Origin: Streptomyces sp. RPA4-2
GTDB taxonomy: Bacteria > Actinomycetota > Actinomycetes > Streptomycetales > Streptomycetaceae
DNA: 64,000 nt
NCBI RefSeq assembly: GCF_012273515.2
Contig: NZ_CP050975.2
Span: 9,114,001-9,178,000, forward strand
Direction of reading: 5' to 3'
Positions 26,424-34,359 of the stretch are shown in pieces. Each line of letters starts with the position of its first letter. Positions within the stretch are counted from its first letter, which is position 1. The translations under genes and the position numbers were made by a program. Under the pieces are notes generated by a model, which saw only the letters and a program-made list of their open reading frames with translations, did not search any database and had not been told where the DNA came from.

Positions 26424-27249
26424 TCATGGGTTCTCGTGCTGGTGGTGGGCGGCTGCCTCAGTTCTGAACCGACGCAGGGGCCGCAGACTTGGGATCCGTC
26501 TTTGGCGCGGCCGACCAGAACCCGCATGGTGCCGCAGCTCGGGCAGGCGTGCGGGTTGAGGGTGTGGTGGTCGTAGCAGGGAGTGCATACCGAGCCGAGG
26601 GGCCAGTTCGACGTGATCGGCCGGTGGCGGCCGCAGAGTGCGCAGGTACGCATCGTCCGGGGGCGACAACTGGTGCAGCGGAAGCCGCCGCTGGGCAGTT
26701 TCCTGCCGTCGCGGACGCGTCCGCAGACATTCCTTCTTGTTGCGGTAGCACCGCTGGCAGGTTTCTGGACGTTCGGCGGTGGCGCGTAACGCGATCGGAG
26801 CGATCTCGCCGCAGAGACCGCAGTGCCGACGAGAGCCTTGGTAGCAGGCGCGACAGACCGGGCCGTCATCACTACGGGCATGAACAGGACGCACCTGCCC
26901 GCAGCGGCAGCACACGCTCGGTGGACGTTGTGCGCAGGTCTGGCAAAGGATGCCGCCGTCGGCCCGTCGAGTATGTGGGGCACGCATGCGGCCGCAGTCC
27001 GCGCACTGCCTCAAGTAGTGGGCGTCCGTCGCCTGACAGCTTCGGCAGATCCCTCCCTCCGGGCGGCGGGCTGCGATCGGCCGGACTACTGCGCAACGCG
27101 CGCAGGGCTGCGGATTGAGGCGCGTGTAGCAGTAAGTGCAGCAGCGGTCACCCTCCTTGGTGCGGCTGGGTAGTCGGCCGGTGCGGCCGCAGACCACGCA
27201 GACCGGCAATGTGACGACTTCGCCGTGGCCCATGGCTTCGATCACTTCT
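26424..27249 (-). pseudogene. Zinc-ribbon-array integrase, middle fragment, frameshifted
   Basis: Minus-strand frame with about ten CXXC pairs in series (for example LPVCVVCGRTGRLPS, CARCAVVRPI, CADCGRMRAPH, CCRCGQVRPVH, CGLCGEIAPI, CQRCYRNKKE), then a one-base shift near 26735 into another frame with further pairs (CTSCRPRTMRTCALCGRHRP, CPSCGTMRVLVGR, CGPCVG). This matches the ribbon region of large Streptomyces site-specific integrases, but the C-terminal tyrosine-recombinase domain is missing. It opens with GTGATCGAAGCC whose GTGA overlaps the stop of a short upstream frame. See the fragment at 29405-29824 for what looks like its N-terminal part. Confidence 0.55.
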
Positions 27250-27489
27250 TGCGACAGCGTTTGTTGACGAGTTTGGACAGCAGCGTCCGGTCGACGGCTT
27301 CGCGGATCGTCACGAGTTTTGAAGGCACCTGCTGATTGAGGCGAGCCGGGTCGGCGGCTTGCGACAGGGCTGTCACAAGCTTCGAAGATCGCTTGACCTT
27401 GCCCCAGAGGGAGAGACGACAGTGTCTCTGTCGATCACATGAGAGGGCGATCTGTGCTCGCTGGTCCAGGACGAAGAGGGGGAGTTCGC

Positions 27490-28128
27490 GTGACCGCGAC
27501 CTGCGTCATTCTCGACATCGGTGGCGTGCTGGAGATCACGCCGGAAACGGGATGCGTGCAACGGTGGGAGGAGCGGTTGGAGCTGCCACTGGGCACTGTC
27601 CATGAGCGGATGCGCGACGTGTGGCGGGCTGGGAGTGTCGGGAGTATCAGCGAGCGCGAGGTGCACGAGCAGGTGGCGGCCCGTTTGGGTCTTGCCACTC
27701 CCCAGGTTGAAGCCTTCATGGCTGATCTCTGGGCGGAGTATCTGGGGACGCCGAACGAGGAGTTGATCGACTATGTGCGAGGGCTGCGCGGAAGCTGCAG
27801 GCTGGGCATCCTGAGCAACAGCTTCGTGGGCGCCAGGGAGCGGGAGACGTCGCTTTATCACTTCGACGAGCTGGTGGAGCAGATCCTCTACTCGCACGAG
27901 ATCGGCATCGAGAAGCCCGACCTGCGTGCCTTCGAGGCCGCATGCGCCAGCTTGGACGTGCGGCCGGAGAACTGCCTGTTCATCGACGACGTCGCGGTCA
28001 ACATTGAGGCCGCCCAGGCGGCGGGCATGCAGGCGCATCTGTTCGAGGACAACGCCCGGACCGTCGCGCGCATCGCAGCTCATCTGGATGCCGGGCCCCT
28101 GGCCGCAGGGCGGGTCCCGCTCGGATGA
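27490..28128 (+). CDS. HAD-superfamily hydrolase
   Basis: A 212-residue HAD-IA protein. Motif I is degenerate: ILDIGGVLEIT, in which the nucleophile Asp is kept but the second Asp is Gly. Motif II is LGILSNSF, motif III Lys in EIGIEKPDLRAFE and motif IV FIDDVAVNIEAA. It is probably a phosphatase-like enzyme, but the altered motif I is common in a subgroup of actinobacterial members. GTG at 27490 follows GGGGGAG. Confidence 0.8.
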   Translation: MTATCVILDIGGVLEITPETGCVQRWEERLELPLGTVHERMRDVWRAGSVGSISEREVHEQVAARLGLATPQVEAFMADLWAEYLGTPNEELIDYVRGLRGSCRLGILSNSFVGARERETSLYHFDELVEQILYSHEIGIEKPDLRAFEAACASLDVRPENCLFIDDVAVNIEAAQAAGMQAHLFEDNARTVARIAAHLDAGPLAAGRVPLG

Positions 28129-28180
28129 CGTCGGCCTGGCCGGTCTCCAACGGTTGCCGGCCAGGCGTTGAAGCGGTTGA

Positions 28181-28390
28181 TCAGCCCGCTTCTGCGTGTT
28201 CGGCTCGGGCTCGGGTGCTGGCGAGGCGGTAGGAGTAGGTGCCGGTCTCGATGATGGTTCCGTTGAAGGTCAGGCGGTCGACGATGGCCGCGCAGAGGCG
28301 GGGGTCGGTGAAGGTCTTGGTCCAGCCGCCGAAGGACTCGTTGGAGGCGATCGCGACGCTGTTCTTCTCCTCACGCTCGGTCAGGACCGG
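28181..28390 (-). pseudogene. IstB-like C-terminal fragment
   Basis: The minus strand encodes LTEREEKNSVAIASNESFGG then WTKTFTDPRLCAAIVDRLTF and NGTIIETGTYSYRLA, the characteristic C-terminus of IstB ATPases of IS21-family elements. About 70 codons remain, with no IstA partner. It is unlike the IstB at 53104-53883. Confidence 0.75.
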
Positions 28391-28552
28391 CATGACCAGC
28401 ACCTTTCACCAGGAGCATCCCGATGCTGCCTCGGCAAGAACCGCAGTGCTGTGAAAACTCGTGAACATCACCCGACCGTGGATCGGGGTGGCTCCCAAAC
28501 CCGTGAACAATCGCTGTCGCTATCCGGGCTCTGGCACAGCTTTTGTGTGATG

Positions 28553-29353
28553 TCAGCAGTGGCAGTGGAGTCGTACCAGGATGGTGTCGTGGGGCTGCTG
28601 TGACAGGTATGCCTCGCTGCCCGGCCAGACAGTGGGCCTGGGGGGTTGGTGGGGACACGACTTCGGGTGGCAGTACGCGTGAAGGGCGCTTCCGTTGCTT
28701 TCGCGCCACCAGCCGTCCACGGTGAGTACGTCCGTGTTGTGCGGAACCCAGGAGTACTCACGGATGTAGTCGGCGCGGCTGCCGCGGAAGCCGATGATGG
28801 GATGCTCCCTGCTGATCGGGGAGTCTGGATATCCCAGCCAGAGGCTCCAGGAGTGATGGATGTAGGCCTTGATCAGGGGCTGGGCCCGGTAGGCGGCCAG
28901 CATGCCGTTGGCCCAGGGGCCGCCCGGGAACGCGTGCTGGTCTTTTTTCCAACGCTCCTCGAAGAACGACAGGGGCAGTGCCGGCAGGTGGACCGCGGAC
29001 AGTTGCTGCCACAAATCCCAGCCTGCGGCTGTCACGCGTTCGGGAGCGGCTTGCGGCCGTGAGAAGTCGAGCAGGGCACGCGGTCCTCCGGCACAGACTC
29101 CTGGAGCGCTGGGAGCGGGGAGGCCGTTATAGGTGGGCTCGTCGTGAATCAGCCTGGGGTCGTCCTCGTATCCGCGGACGACCGCGAACCCCCTGCCGTT
29201 GCTGCCGCCGAGGATGCGGCGTGAATCCCACATGCCGCGGTCCACGGGGTTGTCACTGTCCTGGTCAAATGGCGCGAGGGCCGTCGTGAGGGCCTCGTCG
29301 ATGTCGTCCGCGGCTTCGGGCGGCAGACACACCGTCACTGTCAGGCCGGCCAT
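28553..29353 (-). CDS. Hypothetical protein
   Basis: A 266-residue soluble protein beginning MAGLTVTVCLPPEAADDIDE, with a Trp-rich middle (WDLWQQLSAVHLPALPLSFF, HHSWSLWLGYPDSP) and a Cys/His-rich tail (HAYCHPKSCPHQ, RLHCHC). ATG at 29353 follows GGGGAAAG and is preferred over the start at 29392. I do not recognise a domain. It sits between two fragments of the ribbon-array integrase and may be cargo that came with the event that split it. Confidence 0.55.
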   Translation of the reverse strand: MAGLTVTVCLPPEAADDIDEALTTALAPFDQDSDNPVDRGMWDSRRILGGSNGRGFAVVRGYEDDPRLIHDEPTYNGLPAPSAPGVCAGGPRALLDFSRPQAAPERVTAAGWDLWQQLSAVHLPALPLSFFEERWKKDQHAFPGGPWANGMLAAYRAQPLIKAYIHHSWSLWLGYPDSPISREHPIIGFRGSRADYIREYSWVPHNTDVLTVDGWWRESNGSALHAYCHPKSCPHQPPRPTVWPGSEAYLSQQPHDTILVRLHCHC

Positions 29354-29404
29354 ACGCTTTCCCCGCTCTGTCGGCGGACTGCATGATCGCATCGAGTGGC
29401 TACG

Positions 29405-29824
29405 TTAGGCATGCCGATTTGGCACCGGGCAGGCGTCCCATCCGTTCTGAGTCACAGTCCCGGCCCCAGCAGACCGTGCTTGACGTCCGCGACGAGGCCG
29501 TCGACCGGCTACCCACGCCACACAAGTTGAGCCAGAACCGCTATCCGTGAACAAGGCCAGGCCCAACTCGTCCAGTGTGCACAGCAGTCGGACCAGGGAT
29601 GCTGGGCAATTCGCTGCGGGCGCGGTGAAGGTGCTCGGTCGCTTGTCCAGGTGGGCGGCCAGCTCCAGCGCCGGCGTCGGACCCCAGACCCTGGCCTGTT
29701 CCAGGATGTCCTGGGCCGGCTCTGGACCCATCTGCGGACTGATGGTCCGCCGCAGGTGGTCCACGAGTTCCCGGCGAGCGTCCTCGAGGAGCCGACGCCG
29801 CTGTGCTCGGGGAGGTTCGGTCAC
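29405..29824 (-). pseudogene. Ribbon-array integrase, N-terminal fragment
   Basis: From GTG at 29824 the product reads VTEPPRAQRRRLLEDARREL, then GPTPALELAAHLDKRPSTFT and APAANCPASLVRLLCTLDEL, the N-terminal region of zinc-ribbon-array site-specific integrases. In those proteins, this is followed by G(H)G(D/E)XVTLPVC, which is how the fragment at 27.25 kb begins. Here it instead runs into unrelated sequence and TAA-type decay. The GTG overlaps the stop of the small ORF upstream (GTGA). Confidence 0.5.
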
Positions 29825-30018
29825 GATCGGCCGCGACGCTCGGAGCGGCGGACGACCGTGCGTTGCGCCGCCGGCGCCGGGCCGGGGCCGGCAGAGCCGT
29901 CGGCCGTCTTGCGCACCTGCTGGTTGACAACCTCGGGCTTGATCAGGTCGTTGGGGGTGCTGTCGGTCTCGATGATGGTGCTGTTGGAGGAACTCGACGG
30001 TGTTGGCCCTGCCGCCAA
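29821..30018 (-). CDS. Small ORF coupled to integrase fragment
   Basis: A 65-codon frame that includes STIIETDSTPNDLIKPEVVN and NQQVRKTADG and ends RRSERRGRS, its TGA overlapping the next GTG. A similar NQQV segment with a GTGA junction also precedes the fragment at 27.25 kb, so it is probably the usual upstream partner of the integrase. Start codon and function are uncertain. Confidence 0.35.
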   Translation of the reverse strand: MAAGPTPSSSSNSTIIETDSTPNDLIKPEVVNQQVRKTADGSAGPGPAPAAQRTVVRRSERRGRS

Positions 30019-30178
30019 TCTCGAGCGTCAAGGCTTGGAGAAGACCCGGCGTCTGGGTGGAGGCCGACAGCGTGGGTGAGTACGCCGGAGGCGTCTACGT
30101 CCGCTGGAGCGCCCCGGAACTGGGAGGGGCTGGTATGCGGGCACGCGAGGGGAGCAGATGGGGAGGCTCTGCGGCCCG

Positions 30179-30957
30179 TCAGGTGGTCAGGAACCATCCC
30201 TGCGTTGCGTCGGTGAGGGCTTGCTGTCTGAGGTTGCCGCCGAACAACTGCATCGTGGTGGCGGCCAGGATGTCGTCCCTGCCGATCTCCCGGCCCTGTC
30301 CCCCCTGCGGGCGGACAGGGCCGGGAGGGAAGAATCCCTGGGGAACGGGGGTGGGGCCGGTTCGCCAGACATCACTGGGGTGACCGAACCGAACCGTTTG
30401 CCCCCGCCCTCGCGGACGACCATGGCCGCGTCCCGGGCGAGGTCCGTCAGGAACACGCTCGCGATTCCGTCGAGGTCGCGGACCATCGCCCGGACGGCCG
30501 TCGCCCTCTGGCTCCGTAGCAGCTTCTTGACCCCGGCCTCGAACCTGTGGGCGCCGACCACAGCGCTCGGTTTGCGCGACCTGCTGCGCTTACGAGAAGG
30601 CACGATGACACCCTCGGCGTCGTACAGGACACCGGTCAGGCCCTGAAACGTCGGGCTGTGGTCGTACCACTTGCCCCCCACCTCCAGCTCGACGTTCCGG
30701 TCGATCGCCGAGAGAAGGTCCCCGGGAATCAGCTTCTTCCGGGCCTCCGCCGCCGCCGCTCTCCTCGCGCCGTCGATGATCTCCGTCAGCACTGTCCGCG
30801 TCACCGACGCGGCGGCCCACGCGGCCGACCGAGAGACGTGCATCGGGGTCACGTCCCTGAACACCGCTTTGACGAGAGAAGGTTTGAACGGTGAGACATC
30901 CATGACCGAGGCGGTCTCCGGACCGCTGCGTTCAGGGCGTGCGGACTGTGCGGTCAT
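30179..30957 (-). CDS. Histone-fold doublet (H2A-like plus H2B-like), frameshifted
   Basis: ATG at 30957 follows AAGGAG. Residues about 27-91 read as a histone fold of H2A type: short helix (SLVKAVFRDV), long central helix (SRSAAWAAASVTRTVLTEII then DGARRAAAAEA), loop RKKLIPGDL and helix LLSAIDRNVEL, which follows the H2A consensus AGNAARDNKKTRIIPRHLQ/LAIRNDEEL. A basic linker (SRKRSRSRKP, 121-130) leads to a second fold at about 138-182 (RFEAGVKKLLRSQ, AVRAMVRDLDGIASVFLTDL) resembling H2B. A stop-free frame runs to 30187, but its tail is nonsense. Adding one G to the six-G run at 30300-30305 gives REIGRDDILAATTMQLFGGN and LRQQALTDATQGWFL, which matches the H2B third helix and C-terminal helix, ending at TGA 30179; the protein would be 259 residues. 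DNA packaging is inferred from fold only. Confidence 0.72.
30287..30327. repeat. Perfect 15-bp hairpin inside the histone-like gene
   Basis: CTCCCGGCCCTGTCC at 30287-30301 pairs perfectly with GGACAGGGCCGGGAG at 30313-30327 around an 11-base loop. It falls in the insertion between the second and third helices of the second histone fold. The C-run (30300-30305) where the reading frame breaks starts at the top of the stem. It is either a hot spot for sequencing error or for slippage. Confidence 0.75.
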
Positions 30958-31076
30958 CAGAAGAAACACTCCTTGCTGTCGGAGATATCAGCGGCCCACA
31001 CCCTGCTCCCGCACGAGGCCGGCGCGCCTGATCGGCGCATACGCGAAAGAGCTCCGCAATATGTGCGGGTCGCGCG

Positions 31077-31112
31077 GGGGCGGGGCGGGGTGCCGCCACC
31101 CCGCCCCGCCCC
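31077..31112. terminator. Strong G/C hairpin, probable terminator
   Basis: GGGGCGGGGCGGGGTG pairs over 16 bases with CACCCCGCCCCGCCCC around a CCGC loop. It lies after the minus-strand gene ending at 31202 and before the histone-like gene, so that gene probably has its own promoter in 30958-31076. No clear T-run is present, as is usual in Streptomyces. Confidence 0.6.
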
Positions 31113-31201
31113 GTCTCGTCCCGATCGGGTCAGGCTGTGTGCTGAAGTCGCGCGGTGAGAGACAGCAGCCGTCGGCGTGCGTTCTGCGGGCTGCTGTCGG
31201 C

Positions 31202-31801
31202 TCAGATCGTCGGTGTGTCGTCGATGGGCTCGTGGTGCGGTTCGACGATGAACTTCCAGCCGGTGCTGGGCTCCATGAACCGCACTCGGGTGGGGTAGAT
31301 GTCCAAGGCGCGGCGGTCGCGGTTCTGGCCGCTCGTGTTCTTCCGACCGCGGGCCGGCTCTTCGAACAGGTCGACCTTGACGTCCGGCACCGCCACGACT
31401 TCCTCGTTCCAGCGCTGGACGATTCCCGCGCCGAACGCTTCCCTCGCGGCGGTGTAGAGCGACTCCAGAGATTCCTTGTTCCCGTTGGGCACGAAGAGCG
31501 CGAGGTTCAGGAGGACGCCGGCACTCTGGAGAACCTCGATTTCCTCCCCGGCTTCGTCGGCAACCCAGATCCCGCGCTCTTCGGAATTGTCCGGGAGAAC
31601 ATGAATTTCCTTGCCGAAAATTGTCCTTGCGATGAAGGATCCTCCATCAAAATACTTTCCCGGCTTCGTGAGGAAAGCCGGAGCGAAGCAGTCGAGAGAA
31701 AGGTCGTCCAGCTCTGCCGAGACGAAAATCTCCTCCTGGAGGCCCAATTCTGCAACCTCGTCGCTCGTAAGACGTCGAGCGGTAACTTTTTCGGTGTTCA
31801 C
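31202..31801 (-). CDS. Acidic hypothetical protein upstream of histone-like gene
   Basis: A 199-residue soluble acidic protein (residues 1-140 very Glu/Asp-rich: SDEVAELGLQEEIFVSAELD, DEAGEEIEVLQSAG) with a basic patch near 152-165 (ARGRKNTSGQNRDRR) and an acidic tail ending EPIDDTPTI. GTG at 31801 follows AAGGAG. No family is recognised. The composition would suit a protein that binds basic partners, and its neighbour encodes a basic histone-like protein, but this link is speculative. The DUF4259 frame ends two bases in front of it. Confidence 0.6.
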   Translation of the reverse strand: MNTEKVTARRLTSDEVAELGLQEEIFVSAELDDLSLDCFAPAFLTKPGKYFDGGSFIARTIFGKEIHVLPDNSEERGIWVADEAGEEIEVLQSAGVLLNLALFVPNGNKESLESLYTAAREAFGAGIVQRWNEEVVAVPDVKVDLFEEPARGRKNTSGQNRDRRALDIYPTRVRFMEPSTGWKFIVEPHHEPIDDTPTI

Positions 31802-31802
31802 G

Positions 31803-32708
31803 CTATTTCTCCTTCTTAGTATGGCCATGGACAGTCCGAAGATCCGCCAGATCCGACGCTCCTGGCTCGGCCACGACTCCACCACCAGGCCTGAGTTGGG
31901 GCCGGAGTGAGTGCGCCGCGACTGCGCGCGTTGCTCGAGATCGCCGCCTCGGACAAGATCCCAGACACGGGACCCGGGCGGCAAATCCTCGTGGGAAAGG
32001 CGAAGGTGGCAGCATCGCCTCCGAACATCGCGGGCTTCCCGACCCGCCCCTCTCTTCAGGACACCCGCCCACGTAGACCTGTTGAGCTGTACCGGTTTGT
32101 CGGTATTGATTTTTTGACGTGGATGTGTCAGCACCTGTAGTTTTGATAAAGGCTGGTTGGTGAGCAGTCGGGAGGCTCGGCCGCGGCTGACTGAACGCCT
32201 CTCGAAGTCGTGAGCATATGCAGCCCCTTCTCGGGCTCTGGCTCAATTTCCGTGCGGAGTGACGCTTCGTTATGGCTGGACGTCGAAGAGAGCGATGGAA
32301 GGGGGGCGGCGGGACAAGCGCTGCGCGAAGGCGGCGTGTGAGTATGGCCTGCCACTGCTTCCAGTCCTCCGGGTCGACCCACTTCGAGGCCGGCCCAGCT
32401 TCGTCGCCGGCGATGCGGGCGAGGGTTTTGTCAGCGAGCGTCCGAAGGTCGGAAGGGAACACGGGGATAGGCGTTTCCGGGCCGCAGGGCGTGGCGACGA
32501 CAGTTTGGCCTCCCGGGCATTGCGCCGCGATGAGTGCGGGGGCGGCCACCGCCTCGTCCGCTTCCGTGAGATAGCCCGCGGCGACGACCGTCCGGACGAG
32601 GACGCCTCGGATCAGAGCTTCACATGCCTCGGGCTCGGCGTCGTCGAGAGCGTTGGCGAAGCCCGCAGCTGTCTCGTTGCCGAAGGGACCGATGTCCCAG
32701 GTGCCCAT
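31803..32708 (-). CDS. DUF4259 protein with abnormal C-terminal extension
   Basis: The first 135 residues match DUF4259: MGTWDIGPFGNETAAGFANA, ALIRGVLVRTVVAAGYLTE, FPSDLRTLADKTLARIAGDE, and SKWVDPEDWKQWQAILTRRL. ATG at 32708 follows AAGGAG. Family members end about here, but this frame runs on for some 165 codons of low-complexity Arg/Pro/Ser sequence with no family features. The natural stop has probably been lost by deletion or shift near 32290-32310. Function unknown. Confidence 0.65.
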   Translation of the reverse strand: MGTWDIGPFGNETAAGFANALDDAEPEACEALIRGVLVRTVVAAGYLTEADEAVAAPALIAAQCPGGQTVVATPCGPETPIPVFPSDLRTLADKTLARIAGDEAGPASKWVDPEDWKQWQAILTRRLRAALVPPPPFHRSLRRPAITKRHSARKLSQSPRRGCICSRLREAFSQPRPSLPTAHQPAFIKTTGADTSTSKNQYRQTGTAQQVYVGGCPEERGGSGSPRCSEAMLPPSPFPRGFAARVPCLGSCPRRRSRATRAVAAHSLRPQLRPGGGVVAEPGASDLADLRTVHGHTKKEK

Positions 32709-33179
32709 GCTGATCTCCTTGCGTAAGGTCGACCTGATCCTCGCATCAGGCACTGACAACGTGACTACGGAGCGAGCAGGACTCGTTCGCGTACCTGTTC
32801 CAGCTGTCGGTGTCGGTGTTGAGGGAAGCGGCCGGGGTGGGGAAAGCGCCCGTGGACGAACGGATGGCCAGCGCGGACTCGACGGCGCGCAATGCCCCGT
32901 CCCGGCCGTGCACAGCGTGAGAGTGCTGAGGCGGAAGACCAACGGGACCGGCGAAGCGCTCCCGTCGGGCCTGCATGGTCGGTGACCTGGCGGTGAAGGA
33001 TCGGGCGACGTTCACCCGGCGCGGGCATGTGCCGATCTTCAAGGGCTTCCACCGGCTCCTGCAGGCCCGCAAGGCAGTCGAGATCGAGATCGAGGCCGAG
33101 TTCGTAGTCCGACTCGTCTGCCCGGTCGACGAGTTCAACACCTCCCGGCATGTCGGCGACGATTCCCCAGCTCTGCTGC
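32709..33179. other. Gene-free stretch
   Basis: No supported gene. The minus strand is open through from the tpg remnant (to 32765) but its sequence after VRAIERR is not Tpg-like. The plus strand has a short open frame (32975: LLQARKAVEIEIEAEFVVRL) without a family match. Confidence 0.35.
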
Positions 33180-33402
33180 CGCCTCTCAATAGCCCGGACC
33201 TGCAGCGGACCCGGCGGGCGCCGCGCTCCGGGCCTCTTCGTCACCCATCGCTGCACGGTGCGCTGCGACACTCCCAGCACGGCGGCGACGCTCCTGGTGG
33301 AATTCCGGTGTGCTACGAGCAGGACCCGCAGACGGGCCTCGGTGCTCGAGGGGACGGGTGGGTGCGCAACGCACGCTCCAGCCCCTGCACGATCTCTCCC
33401 AC
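33180..33402 (-). pseudogene. tpg: Telomere terminal protein Tpg, N-terminal remnant
   Basis: From GTG at 33402 the frame gives VGEIVQGLERALRTHPSPRA; after a shift near 33340 another frame gives SSTEARLRVLLVAHRNSTRS then VAAVLGVSQRTVQRWVTKRP and RPPGPLQVRAIER. This is the N-terminus and helix-turn-helix of Tpg, the protein attached to the 5' ends of linear Streptomyces replicons, whose LGVSQRTVQR motif is very characteristic. The DNA-priming C-terminal half is absent. It shows past contact with a telomere or a linear plasmid. Confidence 0.75.
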
Positions 33403-34094
33403 GCCCGGCCTCCCCGCGGCCTGCCCATGAGGCCGCCTCCTGCGGCCCGTCACATCAGGTCTCCCACACCCGCCCGCCCCTGCCCACCGGTTCCGGCGTC
33501 TTCGGGACAAGGTCGGCCAACGTCGTCCACAACGCCCAGCATGTAGCGGCGAAGGGGCAGGTTCCTGGAGCTCAAGGCGCCTTACCGGAGTCCAGTAGGC
33601 GTACGACGGTGCTGTCGTTGTGTGGGCCGGGCAGTGGCGCTCGGGGAAAGGCCACTGCCCGGCGGCCTGGGTCCGCTCGCTGGTCACGGGAGGGCGGGAC
33701 CGGGGCGACCGGGCGCGGTCTGTGGGCCCGGACCAAGTCACCGCATCAACTCATCGAGGTCAAAGATGCGGAAGCTGGCGAGACGTCGGATCATCGGCGA
33801 GGCGAGGAACGCGGCCGGACCAGGGTGGCCGTAGGGCACGGCGTGGTCAGGCTGGGCGACGACGTGGAGGTGTCCCCTGGTGAGGCGGCCGCAGAGGACC
33901 CCGCTCACGCCGTAAAGGGGAACGCCGCGGTGAGAGCCGAGCGGTGGGACGGCCTGCAGCCGAGGCGTGGAGGCCTCGGAACGTTTCGAACCTCATGGAA
34001 GAGCTACTCAGAGCGGAGTCGGCATGGTGAGACTGGTCTCGCGTCCAGCCGGATGCAAGTAGCTGAGCCACCGGGATCGTTCGAGAAGTTCCGA
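33403..34094. other. Long gene-free stretch with a hairpin
   Basis: No supported gene. Plus-strand frames (33620-33880) are open but have no family or start signals. It holds the inverted repeat at 33626-33663. Confidence 0.35.
33626..33663. terminator. Hairpin, possible terminator
   Basis: GCCGGGCAGTGGC at 33626-33638 pairs perfectly with GCCACTGCCCGGC at 33651-33663 around a 12-base loop. It lies in otherwise gene-free DNA, so which transcript it ends is unclear. Confidence 0.45.
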
Positions 34095-34277
34095 ATGCGT
34101 ATGCCCAAGCGTGCCCTTGCTGCCGCTCTCATGGCCGTCGCGGCCTTCGCCGCCCTCGGGACGCCGGCCGTTGCTGCGCCGACGCCGTGGGACTCGCACA
34201 GGATCCCTGCCGCTGCAGCGGTTTCCGGTGAGAGCGGCACCGTCTCCATGCTGTGCAGCGGCAACTGCTACCAGTAG
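34095..34277 (+). CDS. Small secreted peptide with C-terminal Cys pair
   Basis: A 60-residue product with a clean Sec signal peptide (MRMPKRALAAALMAVAAFAA then ALGTPAVAA) and a mature part of about 31 residues starting PTPWDSHRIP and ending MLCSGNCYQ. The two Cys could form a small disulphide loop at the C-terminus. ATG at 34095 has only a weak GAGAAG upstream. It could be an extracellular signal or toxin-like peptide; no partner is recognised. It precedes an AraC-type regulator gene. Confidence 0.5.
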   Translation: MRMPKRALAAALMAVAAFAALGTPAVAAPTPWDSHRIPAAAAVSGESGTVSMLCSGNCYQ

Positions 34278-34359
34278 GCCTGCTGCGGCAGTTCAGGCAG
34301 CCCGAACGACCAGGCCTCCAGAGATCTTCAGGGGCCGGGGTTCAGCAGGGAGACGATCG

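Noticed and set aside
27250..27320. Short minus-strand frame ending LLSKLVNKRCRKK as a gene
   Set aside because: Too short and without a clear start; noted only as the probable tail of the partner ORF of the ribbon integrase.
30187..30969. Taking the unbroken 260-codon frame as the true histone-like protein
   Set aside because: Its last 40 residues are Ser/Pro/Arg nonsense, whereas the shifted frame gives the expected helices; also the GTG at 30969 is too close to the ribosome-binding site.
32975..33430. Plus-strand 151-codon frame opposite the tpg remnant
   Set aside because: No family match; the minus strand carries the recognisable Tpg helix-turn-helix.
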